A stretch of DNA of 64,000 nt from Saprospiraceae bacterium (GCA_016715985.1 JADJXD010000001.1:4030001-4094000), one strand, 5' to 3'. Shown: positions 27,391 to 38,350, counted from the first letter of the stretch. Numbers and translations are program-made. Notes: generated by a model from the letters alone, not told the origin.

Positions 27391-28361
27391 CATTGAAATT
27401 AGGATTTTTGAGAATTTTATTTTTTACAATGACGATTATAACTATGAGTTTAAATACATTAGTAAGCAAAGATAGTATCCCGCATTTTTATCTTTATTCA
27501 AAAACCACATCTGTCGATACCAACAGAGTGGAAGCTGGCAAATGTTTTATTAGCGGAGAAAAGCTTAAAAAAGAGAAGTTTGATGGTAGTTTACACGAAT
27601 GGAAGAAAGCTTTGAAAGCAGAAATTGAAAGATTGAATCCTGATAAAAAGGGAGTGTTGGTGTATATCCATGGCTTTATGGGTGACAACCGTTTTTTTTC
27701 AGAAGAAAGTGGATATGTCCTCCAAAAACAATTGTTTGATCAGGAAAATCACGCATATGGATTAGTACTTTCATTACAATGGGAAGCAAAATTGGACTAT
27801 CCCAAAGCCAAAGCAGGTGCATTAGCCAAAGGAGAATGGTTTGCGGAAGTTATCGAAGAAATTCACAAAAGTCAAAGTTTAGTTTTCGGGTCTCCGCAAA
27901 TCAGTTTTTTATGCCACTCAATGGGCAACCGTGTTTTTGAAGGTATTTATCAAGAGATTGTCCAAAATCACCCAGAATTTCAGATTAACCAATTATTTTT
28001 AATGGCCGCTGATCTCGAAAGTGATATATTTGATAAAAACTTTTCAGATATTGCAGCCAGAAGTAACGAAGTAGTCATTTTTTATAATTCAAACGATCGC
28101 ACACTTGCCATGGCCAATGCTGCAATTCAATACAGAAGGTTGGGTGTTTTTGGGCCCGAGTCCAAACATGAATTGCCTTCAAATATTTTTTCTGTGAATG
28201 TATCAGATATGAATGATGATGAAACATTTGCCGGCAAACTAAGTTTGCACCGTTACTATTACGGAAGCCCTTCGGTCAGAAGGAAATTGCTGGAATGGAT
28301 GACCCACACGAATTCTGCTCAACCTACATTAAAATTACATCAGACAAAAAACAGACGATGA
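27387..28361 (+). CDS. Secreted or membrane-linked alpha/beta hydrolase (DUF900-type)
   Basis: The 324-residue product starts with a hydrophobic segment (residues 5-25) that could be a signal or anchor. A hydrolase core follows with VLVYIHGFMGDN (oxyanion region), a CHSMGNRV nucleophile elbow near residue 178 and a late LHRYY His. The family DUF900 matches esterase-like proteins often without known substrate. It overlaps CobW by 4 bases at its start and MqnA by 4 at its end. Confidence 0.8.
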   Translation: MTLKLGFLRILFFTMTIITMSLNTLVSKDSIPHFYLYSKTTSVDTNRVEAGKCFISGEKLKKEKFDGSLHEWKKALKAEIERLNPDKKGVLVYIHGFMGDNRFFSEESGYVLQKQLFDQENHAYGLVLSLQWEAKLDYPKAKAGALAKGEWFAEVIEEIHKSQSLVFGSPQISFLCHSMGNRVFEGIYQEIVQNHPEFQINQLFLMAADLESDIFDKNFSDIAARSNEVVIFYNSNDRTLAMANAAIQYRRLGVFGPESKHELPSNIFSVNVSDMNDDETFAGKLSLHRYYYGSPSVRRKLLEWMTHTNSAQPTLKLHQTKNRR

Positions 28362-29125
28362 ATTCAATTCCGAAAATAGTAATGGTCAGTTACCTGAATT
28401 CCAAACCCTTTGAATATGGCATTTCAAATAGCGGTGTTGAGATTTCGGATTTTGATATACATTTAGCTCATCCTGCCGATTGTGCTTCTATGTTTGAAGA
28501 AGGAAAGGCTGATATTGCACTACTTCCTGTGGGTGCATTGCAGGAAATGGACGACTACAAAATTATCAGTGATTTCTGTATTGCCTGTGATGGAGAAGTC
28601 AGAACAGTTTGTTTGTTTTCAGATTATCCTATTGAAACATGGAGCAACGTTTATTTGGATAGTCACTCGAGAACTTCCGTTTTGTTAACAAAAGTATTGT
28701 TAGAACAGTTTTTTGGCAAAAAACCATATTATAAGACTTCAGAAGTTAATTCCGTTCAACTGGGCGTTGGTGATGCCATTCTTATGATTGGAGATAAAGT
28801 ATTTGATATCGAAAATAACTATAAATATAAATACGATTTAGGCAAGATATGGAAAGACTGGACCGGACTACCCTTTGTTTTTGCAGTTTGGGTTGCAAAG
28901 CCATACGTGAATAAAAAAACCATACATTCACTTAATCAAAAACTGGCCTACGGAATCAAAAATATAGATACCGTTATCAGCAATCTCAACAGTGAAAGCC
29001 TGGCATTGTTATCGTATTTTAAAAATAATATTAAATATGATTTGGCAGTTGACCAACGGAAAGCTATAGATTTGTTTGAGTACAAATGTACCTTTCTGAA
29101 GGAAAAAGCAAAGATCTTACCATAA
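28358..29125 (+). CDS. mqnA: Chorismate dehydratase MqnA (futalosine menaquinone pathway)
   Basis: From ATG 28358 the protein has 255 residues and begins SIPKIVMVSYLNSKPFEYG, the MqnA hallmark, with DFDIHLAHPADCASMFEEGKAD as the second conserved block and GDAILMIGD near residue 142. It converts chorismate to 3-enolpyruvylbenzoate, the first step of the futalosine route to menaquinone. The ATGA overlap with the hydrolase gene decides this start over 28295. No other mqn gene is in the window. Confidence 0.93.
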   Translation: MNSIPKIVMVSYLNSKPFEYGISNSGVEISDFDIHLAHPADCASMFEEGKADIALLPVGALQEMDDYKIISDFCIACDGEVRTVCLFSDYPIETWSNVYLDSHSRTSVLLTKVLLEQFFGKKPYYKTSEVNSVQLGVGDAILMIGDKVFDIENNYKYKYDLGKIWKDWTGLPFVFAVWVAKPYVNKKTIHSLNQKLAYGIKNIDTVISNLNSESLALLSYFKNNIKYDLAVDQRKAIDLFEYKCTFLKEKAKILP

Positions 29126-29211
29126 AATGAAAGTAATTTTCCTGAAGTAATAATGAAGTGACCGGAAAACACACTAAGATTTCTCCTTTATCTTTTCAGG
29201 TCACACCTGAT

Positions 29212-32200
29212 TTAATTGATTTTAATAAACTTCTTTAAAGTGAATTGTTCATTATCAAATATTTTTATAATATAGATACCATTTGGCAAATTGCTTACGT
29301 CCAGATTATCCAAACCGTTCTCATCAAAAATGACCTTTCCGGAGAATGATATCTTCCCATTCAAATCCATTATCTGAATGTCCATTGCTTCACTGATATT
29401 TTCTTGTTTTCCAATCTTTAACTGAATGATATCAAAGCCCGGATTTGGATGAATGGTTAAATTAAACAATCCGCCAATCTTCACTTCCTTTACGTATTTT
29501 ACTTTGCACTGTTTTCCGTCAGGTGTCGTCCTGATGACCGTCATACAGACCTTATACTCACCTTTGGCAGGGAAAGTATGATCTACCGGGTTATTTCCGT
29601 AACTGGTTGTAGATGTATTATTGTACAACCAATCCCAAACAACCTGATCGCAATCCGTCAGTTCTCCTAATGGTTGAAAAATGACAGTGTTTCCACTAAT
29701 CATAACGCTGAACCCTTTTAGCACTTCAGTTTCAAAGTTTTCATCGCACGCACATGGTTCTGATCCTGTGTCACATAGAGGTAAAACAATAACGGTCTTA
29801 AACTGACAGCATGTCTCTGATAAATTCGATGGTTTATTATGCAATGTTGTAATCAAACATAATGTATCACCTATGACTGCCGGAGGTCCCACTATTATAT
29901 TTATCGGGCCAAAGCTGCCACCCGGCAAGATGCTCGGCAAGGGGATATTTTGACTGTAAGTTGCCAAAGCAGGATCAGAAAAGAACAGAGAAGCGCTGTA
30001 AATGGTATCATTGGAAGTATTATTAAAGAAAAACTGAATATTGTAATTAGTATTATCAATACACGTGACTTTCATTTTATCATAATAACCGCAATCACCC
30101 GGACAGAAAAATTGTACGGTATCACTGCATAAGGTAATATACCCATCCAAATGATACTCCAACCATTTTATTTCAATATCACTAAATGCCACATCAGATG
30201 CAGCAACACAAATCTGTGGAAGCGTAAATGATGAAATCGGCATATAACCTGCCGTGTATTCCAGAATAAAATTGGTTGGTGAATAATTTACAGTTGTCCA
30301 GCCACTTCCGATATTATTGTTTAAATTCAGCAATGTACCGGGTGTCAGACTGCATATCTGAACCCCTACATAGGTGTTGTTATCATGATAATTGTTTAAC
30401 ACAATGTTATAACAACAGCTATCTTCTTCTGTAGGCAAAACAGCTTCAACATATACACTGTCACATGGATTGCAACCCGGAAGGTGAATGCAATAAATTG
30501 AATCCAAAGAACAGCAAAGAGAGTTCGGATGAGTTAGCGGATTATTTTCATGAACTACCATATTGAAACAAAACTGCTGATTTGGTAGATTCGGTCCGGT
30601 CAGTAAAAAAACAAATGTCTGACAACCGCCGGGTGGTATTGGAGTTCCCAAATTATAAAATCCGGGTGATACTATAACTCCGGGTGGTGCAATTTCAGTC
30701 AGGTCAATAAATCCGAACGGAAAAGTATTGTCGATAGGATTGCAAATCGTGACAGTATATTGATAACCGCCATCTTCATTACAGATAATTTCATCTTCCA
30801 GAATAAAAACACATTCTTTATCCATTTCACAATCCAATATCACAGAATCCTGACAAAGAGCACTGTATTCCGGCCAGTTCCAACTGATATTTATCACCAC
30901 AGGACTGTTTGTAATATTTTTTGCACATATTTTAATAAACCCTGGAATAGTTGCTTTTGGAAGTGGAGTTCCCGGTGTAATATTAGCTAAAGTTACCGAA
31001 TTGGCAGTTGTACCCAGAATGCTGAAAGGTGGCAGCACCGACCCAATAACTGCATTGATGTCTGCGTCATTGGTTGAAATCACCATGGACATCAGTGAAT
31101 CCTGAGAATTGAAATAATTTAAAAAATAACAACAATCGGGTGAAGTCGGATCGACCGGCGTGGCAGTAATCTCCGTATCATCTTCATCACAACACGGAAT
31201 TAATACCAAAATCAGCGTATCTGAGGTAGCCATACATCCAAAACTGTTGGTACCTTTTAAAGAATAACTGCCTGACTGCGTTACAATATAACACTGATTA
31301 GTAGCTCCCGGAATCGGAATGCCATTCATATTCCATTGATATGCACTCAATCCGGCAGGACCACAAATCGTATCGGGATTGCAAGCTTCATAACATCCGG
31401 TAGGCAGAATACAAAGATCCGGCAATGGATTAACATTGACGAATGCACTTGACGAACAGCCAGAAATGGTATCCGTTGCATAAACCGTATAAGTGCCTTG
31501 TTGTATAGCAATAATGGATGCGCCGGTGGCACCTGTACTCCAGGAAAATGCGACATTAACAGGCGGTGTAGCAACTGCCATCAGTAGGCTTGGGGACCCA
31601 GCACACAAATTTCCGGAGATAACATTAATGACCACAGAAGGTGATGTCGCAAGTGTTATTTCCCACCACGCAGAATTAACTATACAATTCGAAGGCATTT
31701 GAGTTATTTGTACATAAACACTATCCTGATATGTGTTGGCACAAATCTGTAATGTTGGATTGGTTTCGCCGGCTAGAGGATTACCCAATTTGTCAAACCA
31801 TTGATAAGTATATCCAAATCCTTGTGTAGCACTTAGTGTTATGCAGTTGTTGTCACAAATAGTTTTTGGACCTGCAATCTGAGCAATGATCTGAGGCAAA
31901 ACAATCACTTCAACGGAATCAGGTACGGCTGTACAACCGTTTACATCCGTGACCGTTACACTATACCATCCTGAAGCATTGACCGTGATTATTTGGGTTA
32001 GCATTCCATTGTTCCACACAAATGAACTGCCGGTCGGTGCTGTTAATGTAACGGCATTTCCAAAACATACCGTTAAAGAAGGCGTATAAACTATCGTGTC
32101 CGGCATGAAAACTGGATGAACCATCAAAGGCATAACCAGTGTATTGCTACAGTTATTATTATCAACTACCATCAGTGAAGTAGGGAAAGTGCCTGATGTA

Positions 32201-35200
32201 AGATAACTATGAGAGGGAGCCATAGCCGCATTATTGCTTCCATCACCAAAATCCCAGAAGTAGCTTATGATAGCGGGATTAAAGGCAGGAGTAAATTGAA
32301 CAGCCTCACCGACACACGCAGGATTGGGCACTTTCGTATAGCTAACTACCGGATCTGAAGGAGCTATTATCTGAGCAGTCCATTGTGCCTGGCAACCCGT
32401 TGATGTAGTGACAGTCAAGGTTACTGTATATGTTCCTCCCAGTGTATAAGTATGGCTTGGATGTTGCATGGTTGAAAAATTACCATCTCCAAAAGTCCAG
32501 TAATATGACGAAATCGTATTGCCGGGCAGGTAGGAAGAAAGATTTGTAAAATTGTAAGTACGACAGGTTACCAGATCAATATCAAAATCTGCTGCAACGG
32601 GTATACAAATAGATGTATTTTGAGATAAACCACAAGGCCCTTGCATTGGATCGGAGTTAAGTACATTAAAATATAGTGTCGCCAGATAACATCCGGCAGT
32701 ACTGTATGGATGGACGGCATTCTGTAAAGTTCCGGTATTCGTATTTCCGCCAATGTCGCCAAAATTCCAACTCGTCAAGGTAACATTGGCAGATGAAGAG
32801 ACATTAAAATATCCGATATTGCATAGTGGTGTCAATGTAAAAGGTGTGATACTTACATTATAATTTTGTGGAGTACAACCATTTCCCGGTCCGCCAACAC
32901 AGTTGAGTTGATTTACAATAATGTTATTGCTTTGTTTAAAACAATTAGTCATAACATCAGTCACGACTACATAATAAGTAAAAGAACCCGGTACTGCATT
33001 TGATGTATGGAAAAATGTTGGACTGTTAGTGCCCACCGGACTTGCATTGCAGTACCATTGGTAGGAATAATTTGGATTTGTCAATGCAACTAAATTGACC
33101 CCCGGTTGAGAAATGTTGGGTAACACACAATAACTCAAAACATCAGGACTCGAGATACTTGCATTTGGTCCCTGAATATTATTGGCCACATAGGTGGTCA
33201 CGGCGGTACACATATTGACGTCCGTCGTGGTTACGACATAAGAACCTGCAGCACTTATAGTGATGGATGGAGTCGTCTGTCCGGAACTCCAGTTTATCGG
33301 AAAGAATGTGCCACCTGTCAAAGTCAAAGTGCCGGTGTTGCCGGGACACAGATTGCCCGATTGGACTATTGTCGGGCTGATAGGTGCTGTGAGCAATAAC
33401 GGGCTCATAATGGAATCCATCTGACTGCAAAGGGATACTTTGCATTTTAAGATAACCGGTCCGGGAGTATTATTCCATTGAATCATTGCCGAGTTGCTTC
33501 CTTGCCCGCCCACTACGCTTCCTGCTGATACAGGTAATACACTCCATGTATAAACAGCCGAAGGATCCTGTAGCGGACCGCAAGTATAGGTTTGGGTTGA
33601 ATTGGTGCAAAGTGGCGCCAAACTCAATGTAAGCGGGCCATTCAGTGCTTTTTTGGTAATATTTAATACGATTGGTAATGATGTACAGAAAGGTGATGAA
33701 AGTCCTGTCTGTGTCAATGAAATACTGTAAGGTCCGGTATTATTCCAGGTAATGGATATCGGATCTCCGGTAAAAGTGGATGGAGTTCCACCCGTTACTG
33801 TCCAGTTAAAGCTTACATTATTTTGGGATGAATTGGCAAAATAAGTGTATGTTTGATTCGGACAAATGATTTTTTGCCCGCTGATACTATCCGGTAAAGG
33901 CATCCCGACTACGGTAATGAATGTACAAATAGTATCGTTGCAAAAAGCAGCCGGATTATTCGGATAGACACAGATTTTAAATGTTCCGGTATTTGGCCAG
34001 TTTATACTGACGTTATTGACACCTACCATCGGGAATCCGGTCAGAGATGGATTTGTTGTCCATGTAAATCCCAAAGGCGGACTTACGTTGGTTGATAAAA
34101 AGGATGTCGTTCCTACACAAACTATAGTTGGAGTAGGTAGTAATTCAAATTTAGGTTTGATGTGAACAGTCAGATCGGCCACACCGTAACAATCCCCTTC
34201 TTCATGACCCGGCAAACCGGCTAAGAAGGGCGATCCGTAATCTACGTGGATAGTTCCTGTCGGTCCATTTGCCCACATTATGGTGACGTCATGTGTTCCA
34301 TTTCCTGCGACTACCATTCCTCCGGTCACCTGCCAGTTATAAATGACTCCCGGCCATTTAGGCAGAGAATAGGACTCCTTACTTCCGGCACATACGATTT
34401 TTTTGCCTTTGATTACTTCCACTGATGATATGACCGGCACAGTCGCTGTGACAGGTTGAGTGCAATAAATATTGGGCGAACAATTGGACAATTGAAGCGT
34501 GATGGTTCCAAAAGGTCCTGAATTCCAAACTACACATATTGTATCAGTACCTTGTCCGGTAAATGTTATCGGAGTGCCGTTTGCATCTTTGACAGTCCAG
34601 GTCAGTGTACAGTTGAGTGCATCTGTCCAGTAACATGATGAGTCCCCTTCGCACATAGTTGAAATCCAATAAATATTCGGTCCGGGCTTGTCATCTACAA
34701 TAACCTGCATCTGCATAGAGTCCACACAACAACATAATGGATTTCCCTGCGGATCAAAGTTGCTGGAATATGCAAATAAAGTGACAGTATATGTTCCCGC
34801 TGTTCCGTAATTATGAGTCGGATTGGGAAGCATCGAGTTGTTTCCATCACCAAAATCCCAGTAATAGCTGGAAGCTCCGGACGAGTTATTATAAAAGCTG
34901 ATCGGGCTGTTCAGGCACACTGTAGATGCAGATTTAGTGAAGGATGCCACGGGTGCCGGTAAGACTTCAATACAAAATACCTGGGTAGTATTCGTTACGC
35001 CGTTATTCGTAACCAATGTGACTGTGTTTGGCCCGGGATTGGTCCAGGTTACAATAATTTCCGCATTATTCATTCCTGGTATAGAAGCCCCACCCGGTCC
35101 CAATGTCCAGGTATAGATATTGGCAGGGATATAATTTACATAATAAGTGACGGGATTATTTTGACACGCATAAAAAATCGTTTTACCCTGTCCACCCGGA

Positions 35201-35607
35201 TTTGGTGAACCACCAGTATCTGATTCTACCAATTCAATGTATGAACAATTTGGTTTAGGACATTTGATTATAATATTGATTAATGCTTCTGCCATAAACA
35301 TCTCCCCGGTGCTGTTGAATGCAGTGACTTTATAGGGTAAATCGTATTCCCCGCAACAGCTCGTAGGTTGTGGAAACAGCGTAAGAATACCCAGGTCATT
35401 TAATCTGAAACATGGATCCCATTGTCCAAGCTGCATAGCAAAAGCATTAAATCCTTGCGGAATCACATCATTAAGCAAAACATTATAGTTTAAAGGCTCT
35501 CCTTCATTGATACAAATTGTATCGTTATGTAAAACTAAATCCTGTGCTTTCAATTGAATGATAAGTGCAGAAAATAAGATTTGTAAAGAGATGAAAATAT
35601 TTTTCAT
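29212..35607 (-). CDS. Giant PKD-repeat secreted protein with T9SS sorting domain
   Basis: From ATG 35607 the protein has 2131 residues with a signal peptide (MKNIFISLQILFSALIIQLKAQ). PKD domains with the WDFGDG/WTFGDGN motif are seen near residues 249, 945 (WNFGD), 1039 and 1119 and likely elsewhere as Ig-like repeats. Residues 1400-2050 hold further Cys-rich repeats. A type A T9SS domain starts near 2050 (IHPNPGFDIIQLKIG) and ends KKFIKIN. The frame is open upstream to 35724 but 35607 is the only start giving a signal peptide. It follows the beta-helix gene by 19 bases on the same strand, so both are likely one transcript and both surface-exposed. Confidence 0.88.
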   Translation of the reverse strand: MKNIFISLQILFSALIIQLKAQDLVLHNDTICINEGEPLNYNVLLNDVIPQGFNAFAMQLGQWDPCFRLNDLGILTLFPQPTSCCGEYDLPYKVTAFNSTGEMFMAEALINIIIKCPKPNCSYIELVESDTGGSPNPGGQGKTIFYACQNNPVTYYVNYIPANIYTWTLGPGGASIPGMNNAEIIVTWTNPGPNTVTLVTNNGVTNTTQVFCIEVLPAPVASFTKSASTVCLNSPISFYNNSSGASSYYWDFGDGNNSMLPNPTHNYGTAGTYTVTLFAYSSNFDPQGNPLCCCVDSMQMQVIVDDKPGPNIYWISTMCEGDSSCYWTDALNCTLTWTVKDANGTPITFTGQGTDTICVVWNSGPFGTITLQLSNCSPNIYCTQPVTATVPVISSVEVIKGKKIVCAGSKESYSLPKWPGVIYNWQVTGGMVVAGNGTHDVTIMWANGPTGTIHVDYGSPFLAGLPGHEEGDCYGVADLTVHIKPKFELLPTPTIVCVGTTSFLSTNVSPPLGFTWTTNPSLTGFPMVGVNNVSINWPNTGTFKICVYPNNPAAFCNDTICTFITVVGMPLPDSISGQKIICPNQTYTYFANSSQNNVSFNWTVTGGTPSTFTGDPISITWNNTGPYSISLTQTGLSSPFCTSLPIVLNITKKALNGPLTLSLAPLCTNSTQTYTCGPLQDPSAVYTWSVLPVSAGSVVGGQGSNSAMIQWNNTPGPVILKCKVSLCSQMDSIMSPLLLTAPISPTIVQSGNLCPGNTGTLTLTGGTFFPINWSSGQTTPSITISAAGSYVVTTTDVNMCTAVTTYVANNIQGPNASISSPDVLSYCVLPNISQPGVNLVALTNPNYSYQWYCNASPVGTNSPTFFHTSNAVPGSFTYYVVVTDVMTNCFKQSNNIIVNQLNCVGGPGNGCTPQNYNVSITPFTLTPLCNIGYFNVSSSANVTLTSWNFGDIGGNTNTGTLQNAVHPYSTAGCYLATLYFNVLNSDPMQGPCGLSQNTSICIPVAADFDIDLVTCRTYNFTNLSSYLPGNTISSYYWTFGDGNFSTMQHPSHTYTLGGTYTVTLTVTTSTGCQAQWTAQIIAPSDPVVSYTKVPNPACVGEAVQFTPAFNPAIISYFWDFGDGSNNAAMAPSHSYLTSGTFPTSLMVVDNNNCSNTLVMPLMVHPVFMPDTIVYTPSLTVCFGNAVTLTAPTGSSFVWNNGMLTQIITVNASGWYSVTVTDVNGCTAVPDSVEVIVLPQIIAQIAGPKTICDNNCITLSATQGFGYTYQWFDKLGNPLAGETNPTLQICANTYQDSVYVQITQMPSNCIVNSAWWEITLATSPSVVINVISGNLCAGSPSLLMAVATPPVNVAFSWSTGATGASIIAIQQGTYTVYATDTISGCSSSAFVNVNPLPDLCILPTGCYEACNPDTICGPAGLSAYQWNMNGIPIPGATNQCYIVTQSGSYSLKGTNSFGCMATSDTLILVLIPCCDEDDTEITATPVDPTSPDCCYFLNYFNSQDSLMSMVISTNDADINAVIGSVLPPFSILGTTANSVTLANITPGTPLPKATIPGFIKICAKNITNSPVVINISWNWPEYSALCQDSVILDCEMDKECVFILEDEIICNEDGGYQYTVTICNPIDNTFPFGFIDLTEIAPPGVIVSPGFYNLGTPIPPGGCQTFVFLLTGPNLPNQQFCFNMVVHENNPLTHPNSLCCSLDSIYCIHLPGCNPCDSVYVEAVLPTEEDSCCYNIVLNNYHDNNTYVGVQICSLTPGTLLNLNNNIGSGWTTVNYSPTNFILEYTAGYMPISSFTLPQICVAASDVAFSDIEIKWLEYHLDGYITLCSDTVQFFCPGDCGYYDKMKVTCIDNTNYNIQFFFNNTSNDTIYSASLFFSDPALATYSQNIPLPSILPGGSFGPINIIVGPPAVIGDTLCLITTLHNKPSNLSETCCQFKTVIVLPLCDTGSEPCACDENFETEVLKGFSVMISGNTVIFQPLGELTDCDQVVWDWLYNNTSTTSYGNNPVDHTFPAKGEYKVCMTVIRTTPDGKQCKVKYVKEVKIGGLFNLTIHPNPGFDIIQLKIGKQENISEAMDIQIMDLNGKISFSGKVIFDENGLDNLDVSNLPNGIYIIKIFDNEQFTLKKFIKIN

Positions 35608-35626
35608 ATCTGTGGTTTTTAGTTTT

Positions 35627-36901
35627 TCAGAAATTAATATTTGCAAAAGGGTTGGTGTTCGTATTGATATTTGCAGACGTAATGATTGTTGCAACTGTAT
35701 TGGATGGCCCGATTGAAAAACCACCTCCGGTATTATTATTAGCAGTATTTCGGGTCACCAACCAGCTTGATCCACTGATGAAGTATCCGATAGCATTGTC
35801 TGTACTGTTGTTTTCATCCATTTTTCCTCCATCAAATGTGGAATGAAATCCATTCTGCGTATTGGAGTCGGCAATATTACCTTTCAGCGTTACATCCTGA
35901 AAGCACAGGTATCCATGTGAAGTATTATTTCTTGATACATTATGATTGGCAAGACTTGCATTCGCCAATACAAATCCTGAGGTGCCGTTCAAAGATGCCG
36001 TGCAGTCTGATACCTTGCTGCCATCTCCGGTTTCAATGCCGCTGAAGGTATTTGCTGTACTGCTGCAGTTATTTATTACAGAATTATTGCCACTTCTGAT
36101 ACCCGCAGCCAGATTGCTTTTTGAAGTGCAATGCTGTATAACACAATTCTGTTCTGTTTCGATCCCGTTGTCTCCGTTGTTACTTACTGTGCAATTACTT
36201 ATGGTGCAGTTGACGTCACTATCTATACCATCAAACGAATTATTAAATGCCACACAATTAGAGATGATATTATTGCTGCCTGCATTTAATCCGTCATCTC
36301 CGTTTGAGATAAGATTTAAATTTAAAAATTGACCGTTTGATGAATTTGGAGCAATGATTCCACCTTCATTCCAGTCTCTGACACTGCCATTCAGTACATT
36401 TATATTAGTTTGTGTGCCGACCACTTTTATTCCTTCTGAAGTATTCCCAGCTGCGCCCGTCAACGTAAAAAAGTTTAAATCTATCGTGACATTTGAAGTG
36501 TTGACAGTAATTCCGCCAAGCCCCTGTAGATCTTTAATCACTAAATAGGAGCCTGCCTGCGTAATATTGTAAGGAAGTGAGGTGATTAAGATTTTGTAAC
36601 TGAGTGCGTTATTATCTGATGAAACAAGCGCCTTCCAAACAGGGCTTACTGGAGTACCATCATTGTAATAATAACCGGGGCTGTTATCCGTTTGAAATAT
36701 GAGTAGTGAATTGGCTGGTGATGGCATAACATCACGGGCAGATTTGGTCATTCTGGGTACCAAAAGTCCTTTACCGGCATGCTGCAGGTCAAGCACCGAT
36801 GAAGGGTCAGGAGGGAGCCCGGAGTTATTGATACTAACCTGAGATGTCAACGATAAGCAGCTACAGAATAGGGAAAATAAAATAAGTATAAAGTGCCTCA
36901 T
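35627..36901 (-). CDS. Secreted right-handed beta-helix protein
   Basis: The 424-residue product has a signal peptide (cut after SLTSQ) and an N-terminal block (SSVLDLQHAGKGLLVPRMT, GYYYNDGTPVSPVWK) found at the start of many Bacteroidota structural surface proteins. From about residue 130 there are Asn-rich parallel beta-helix coils (NCTVSNNGDNGIETEQNC, HCTSKSNLAAGIRSGNN). No catalytic residues of a polysaccharide lyase were identified. It lacks a T9SS sorting domain, unlike the larger gene that follows it by 19 bases. Confidence 0.82.
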   Translation of the reverse strand: MRHFILILFSLFCSCLSLTSQVSINNSGLPPDPSSVLDLQHAGKGLLVPRMTKSARDVMPSPANSLLIFQTDNSPGYYYNDGTPVSPVWKALVSSDNNALSYKILITSLPYNITQAGSYLVIKDLQGLGGITVNTSNVTIDLNFFTLTGAAGNTSEGIKVVGTQTNINVLNGSVRDWNEGGIIAPNSSNGQFLNLNLISNGDDGLNAGSNNIISNCVAFNNSFDGIDSDVNCTISNCTVSNNGDNGIETEQNCVIQHCTSKSNLAAGIRSGNNSVINNCSSTANTFSGIETGDGSKVSDCTASLNGTSGFVLANASLANHNVSRNNTSHGYLCFQDVTLKGNIADSNTQNGFHSTFDGGKMDENNSTDNAIGYFISGSSWLVTRNTANNNTGGGFSIGPSNTVATIITSANINTNTNPFANINF

Positions 36902-37489
36902 AGTTTTTAAGTTTTTAATTTGTTATAAAATTTTAAAAGAAAGAATCACAAATTATTAGCAAGAGAGTAAATAATTTATATATTCTATTAATAGCATAAA
37001 AAGACAAAATTAATATTTTTAATTACATCATGTAAATTATATAATACTTTTATTGATAAAATATAAGGAATATTATTTTATATTAAATAAATTTTTAAAA
37101 CAAGTATATATATGTTTATTAGTTATAGTTTCAGTATTTAATTTCTTTTTAAAATCGTGTATTTTCCGTAGAAGCTCTTTTTAATTTATTCAATATTAAA
37201 TGACTTCATGCTTTATATTATGGATCTGAGTTTTCGTTTCTGGAAAGACTATTTAAAGGACAAATAAATATGTAATGATCTGTCAAAAACTTCTATAGTT
37301 GATTTATTTTCAGCTTACAATTTTCTTTTTACCATTAAAATTAATTGACTCTGGTTTTAGAAAAGTAGAAGAGATTTGAACATATAAAAATGTGATTAAT
37401 TAGTTAAATTTGAGCTTGGTAAGAAGTCCTTTAATTTTTTACTTTATCTGTTTTTATATGAAATTATTAATATCTAAAAAATACAAACA
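36902..37489. other. 588-base intergenic region with promoter for the beta-helix/PKD operon
   Basis: The region is very AT-rich. A TAATTTTG element on the minus strand (37012-37005) matches the Bacteroidota -7 and lies 104 bases before the beta-helix start; TTACAT-C-ATGTAA (37023-37035) is a palindrome just upstream. No gene is seen. Confidence 0.45.
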
Positions 37490-38182
37490 ATGATTGTAAG
37501 TTTTATCAGTAAAAAAGAAATTCCTGTTGAAGAAGGGGTGTTAGGTCGGGACATCAGAGAAGGTATTTTTGATTTAATTCAATCCAACTTCCAAGGATTT
37601 GGAAAGGATGACTGGATTACTTCAGCTGAATTGAATCATTTCAGACGAAGATATCTGACATCTTTAATTTCACAGGAGAGAGGAGAGCTGGAAAAAATTG
37701 ATAGAGACGTTGTTGAAGCTATTAAGAAAAATTCTATACTTTCTGAAAACATACAGGACGAGAAAGAAAATGAGCTAAGTTTTGGTCAAAAACTTGCTGA
37801 CCAAGTTGCAGAATTCGGCGGAAGCTGGTCATTTATTATAAGTTTTTTTTCATTTATTGTAGTTTGGGTAATTGTAAATATATGGTTTTTAGCAGCTAAG
37901 CCTTTTGACCCATTTCCGTTTATTTTACTGAATCTGCTTCTTTCGTGTCTGGCAGCAATCCAGGCACCTATCATCATGATGAGTCAAAACAGACTGGAAC
38001 AAAAGGATCGGCAGAGAGGCGAACATGATTACAAAATAAATTTAAAAGCAGAACTGGAGATTAAATTATTAAGTGAAAAAATTGACCACCTCCTTATTTA
38101 TCAAAACAAAAAACTTTTAGAAATTCAGGAAGTTCAGACAGACTATCTTGAAGACTTGATGAAAGCAATTAAAAAGTTATGA
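37490..38182 (+). CDS. DUF1003 domain membrane protein
   Basis: The 230-residue protein has two transmembrane helices near residues 105-130 and 140-160. Around them is the DUF1003 core: FGGSWSFIISFFSFIVVWVIVN, then PFPFILLNLLLSCLAAIQAPIIMMSQNRLEQKDR. The C-terminal 60 residues are a predicted coiled coil. Function is unknown. It is monocistronic between convergent and divergent surface-protein genes. Confidence 0.88.
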   Translation: MIVSFISKKEIPVEEGVLGRDIREGIFDLIQSNFQGFGKDDWITSAELNHFRRRYLTSLISQERGELEKIDRDVVEAIKKNSILSENIQDEKENELSFGQKLADQVAEFGGSWSFIISFFSFIVVWVIVNIWFLAAKPFDPFPFILLNLLLSCLAAIQAPIIMMSQNRLEQKDRQRGEHDYKINLKAELEIKLLSEKIDHLLIYQNKKLLEIQEVQTDYLEDLMKAIKKL

Positions 38183-38350
38183 ATGAAATGTAAGAGTAAA
38201 TTCAATCAATAAACAAATATAAAAATTCATCCATTGAAAAAAAATCAGTCGCTCTCGGAATATGCTATATGAGAAACAACCGGATAGGATTTCAAGATAA
38301 TCAATAATGTTGTGTAAAACAGAATTCATATAATTAGTCATCGAAAATCC

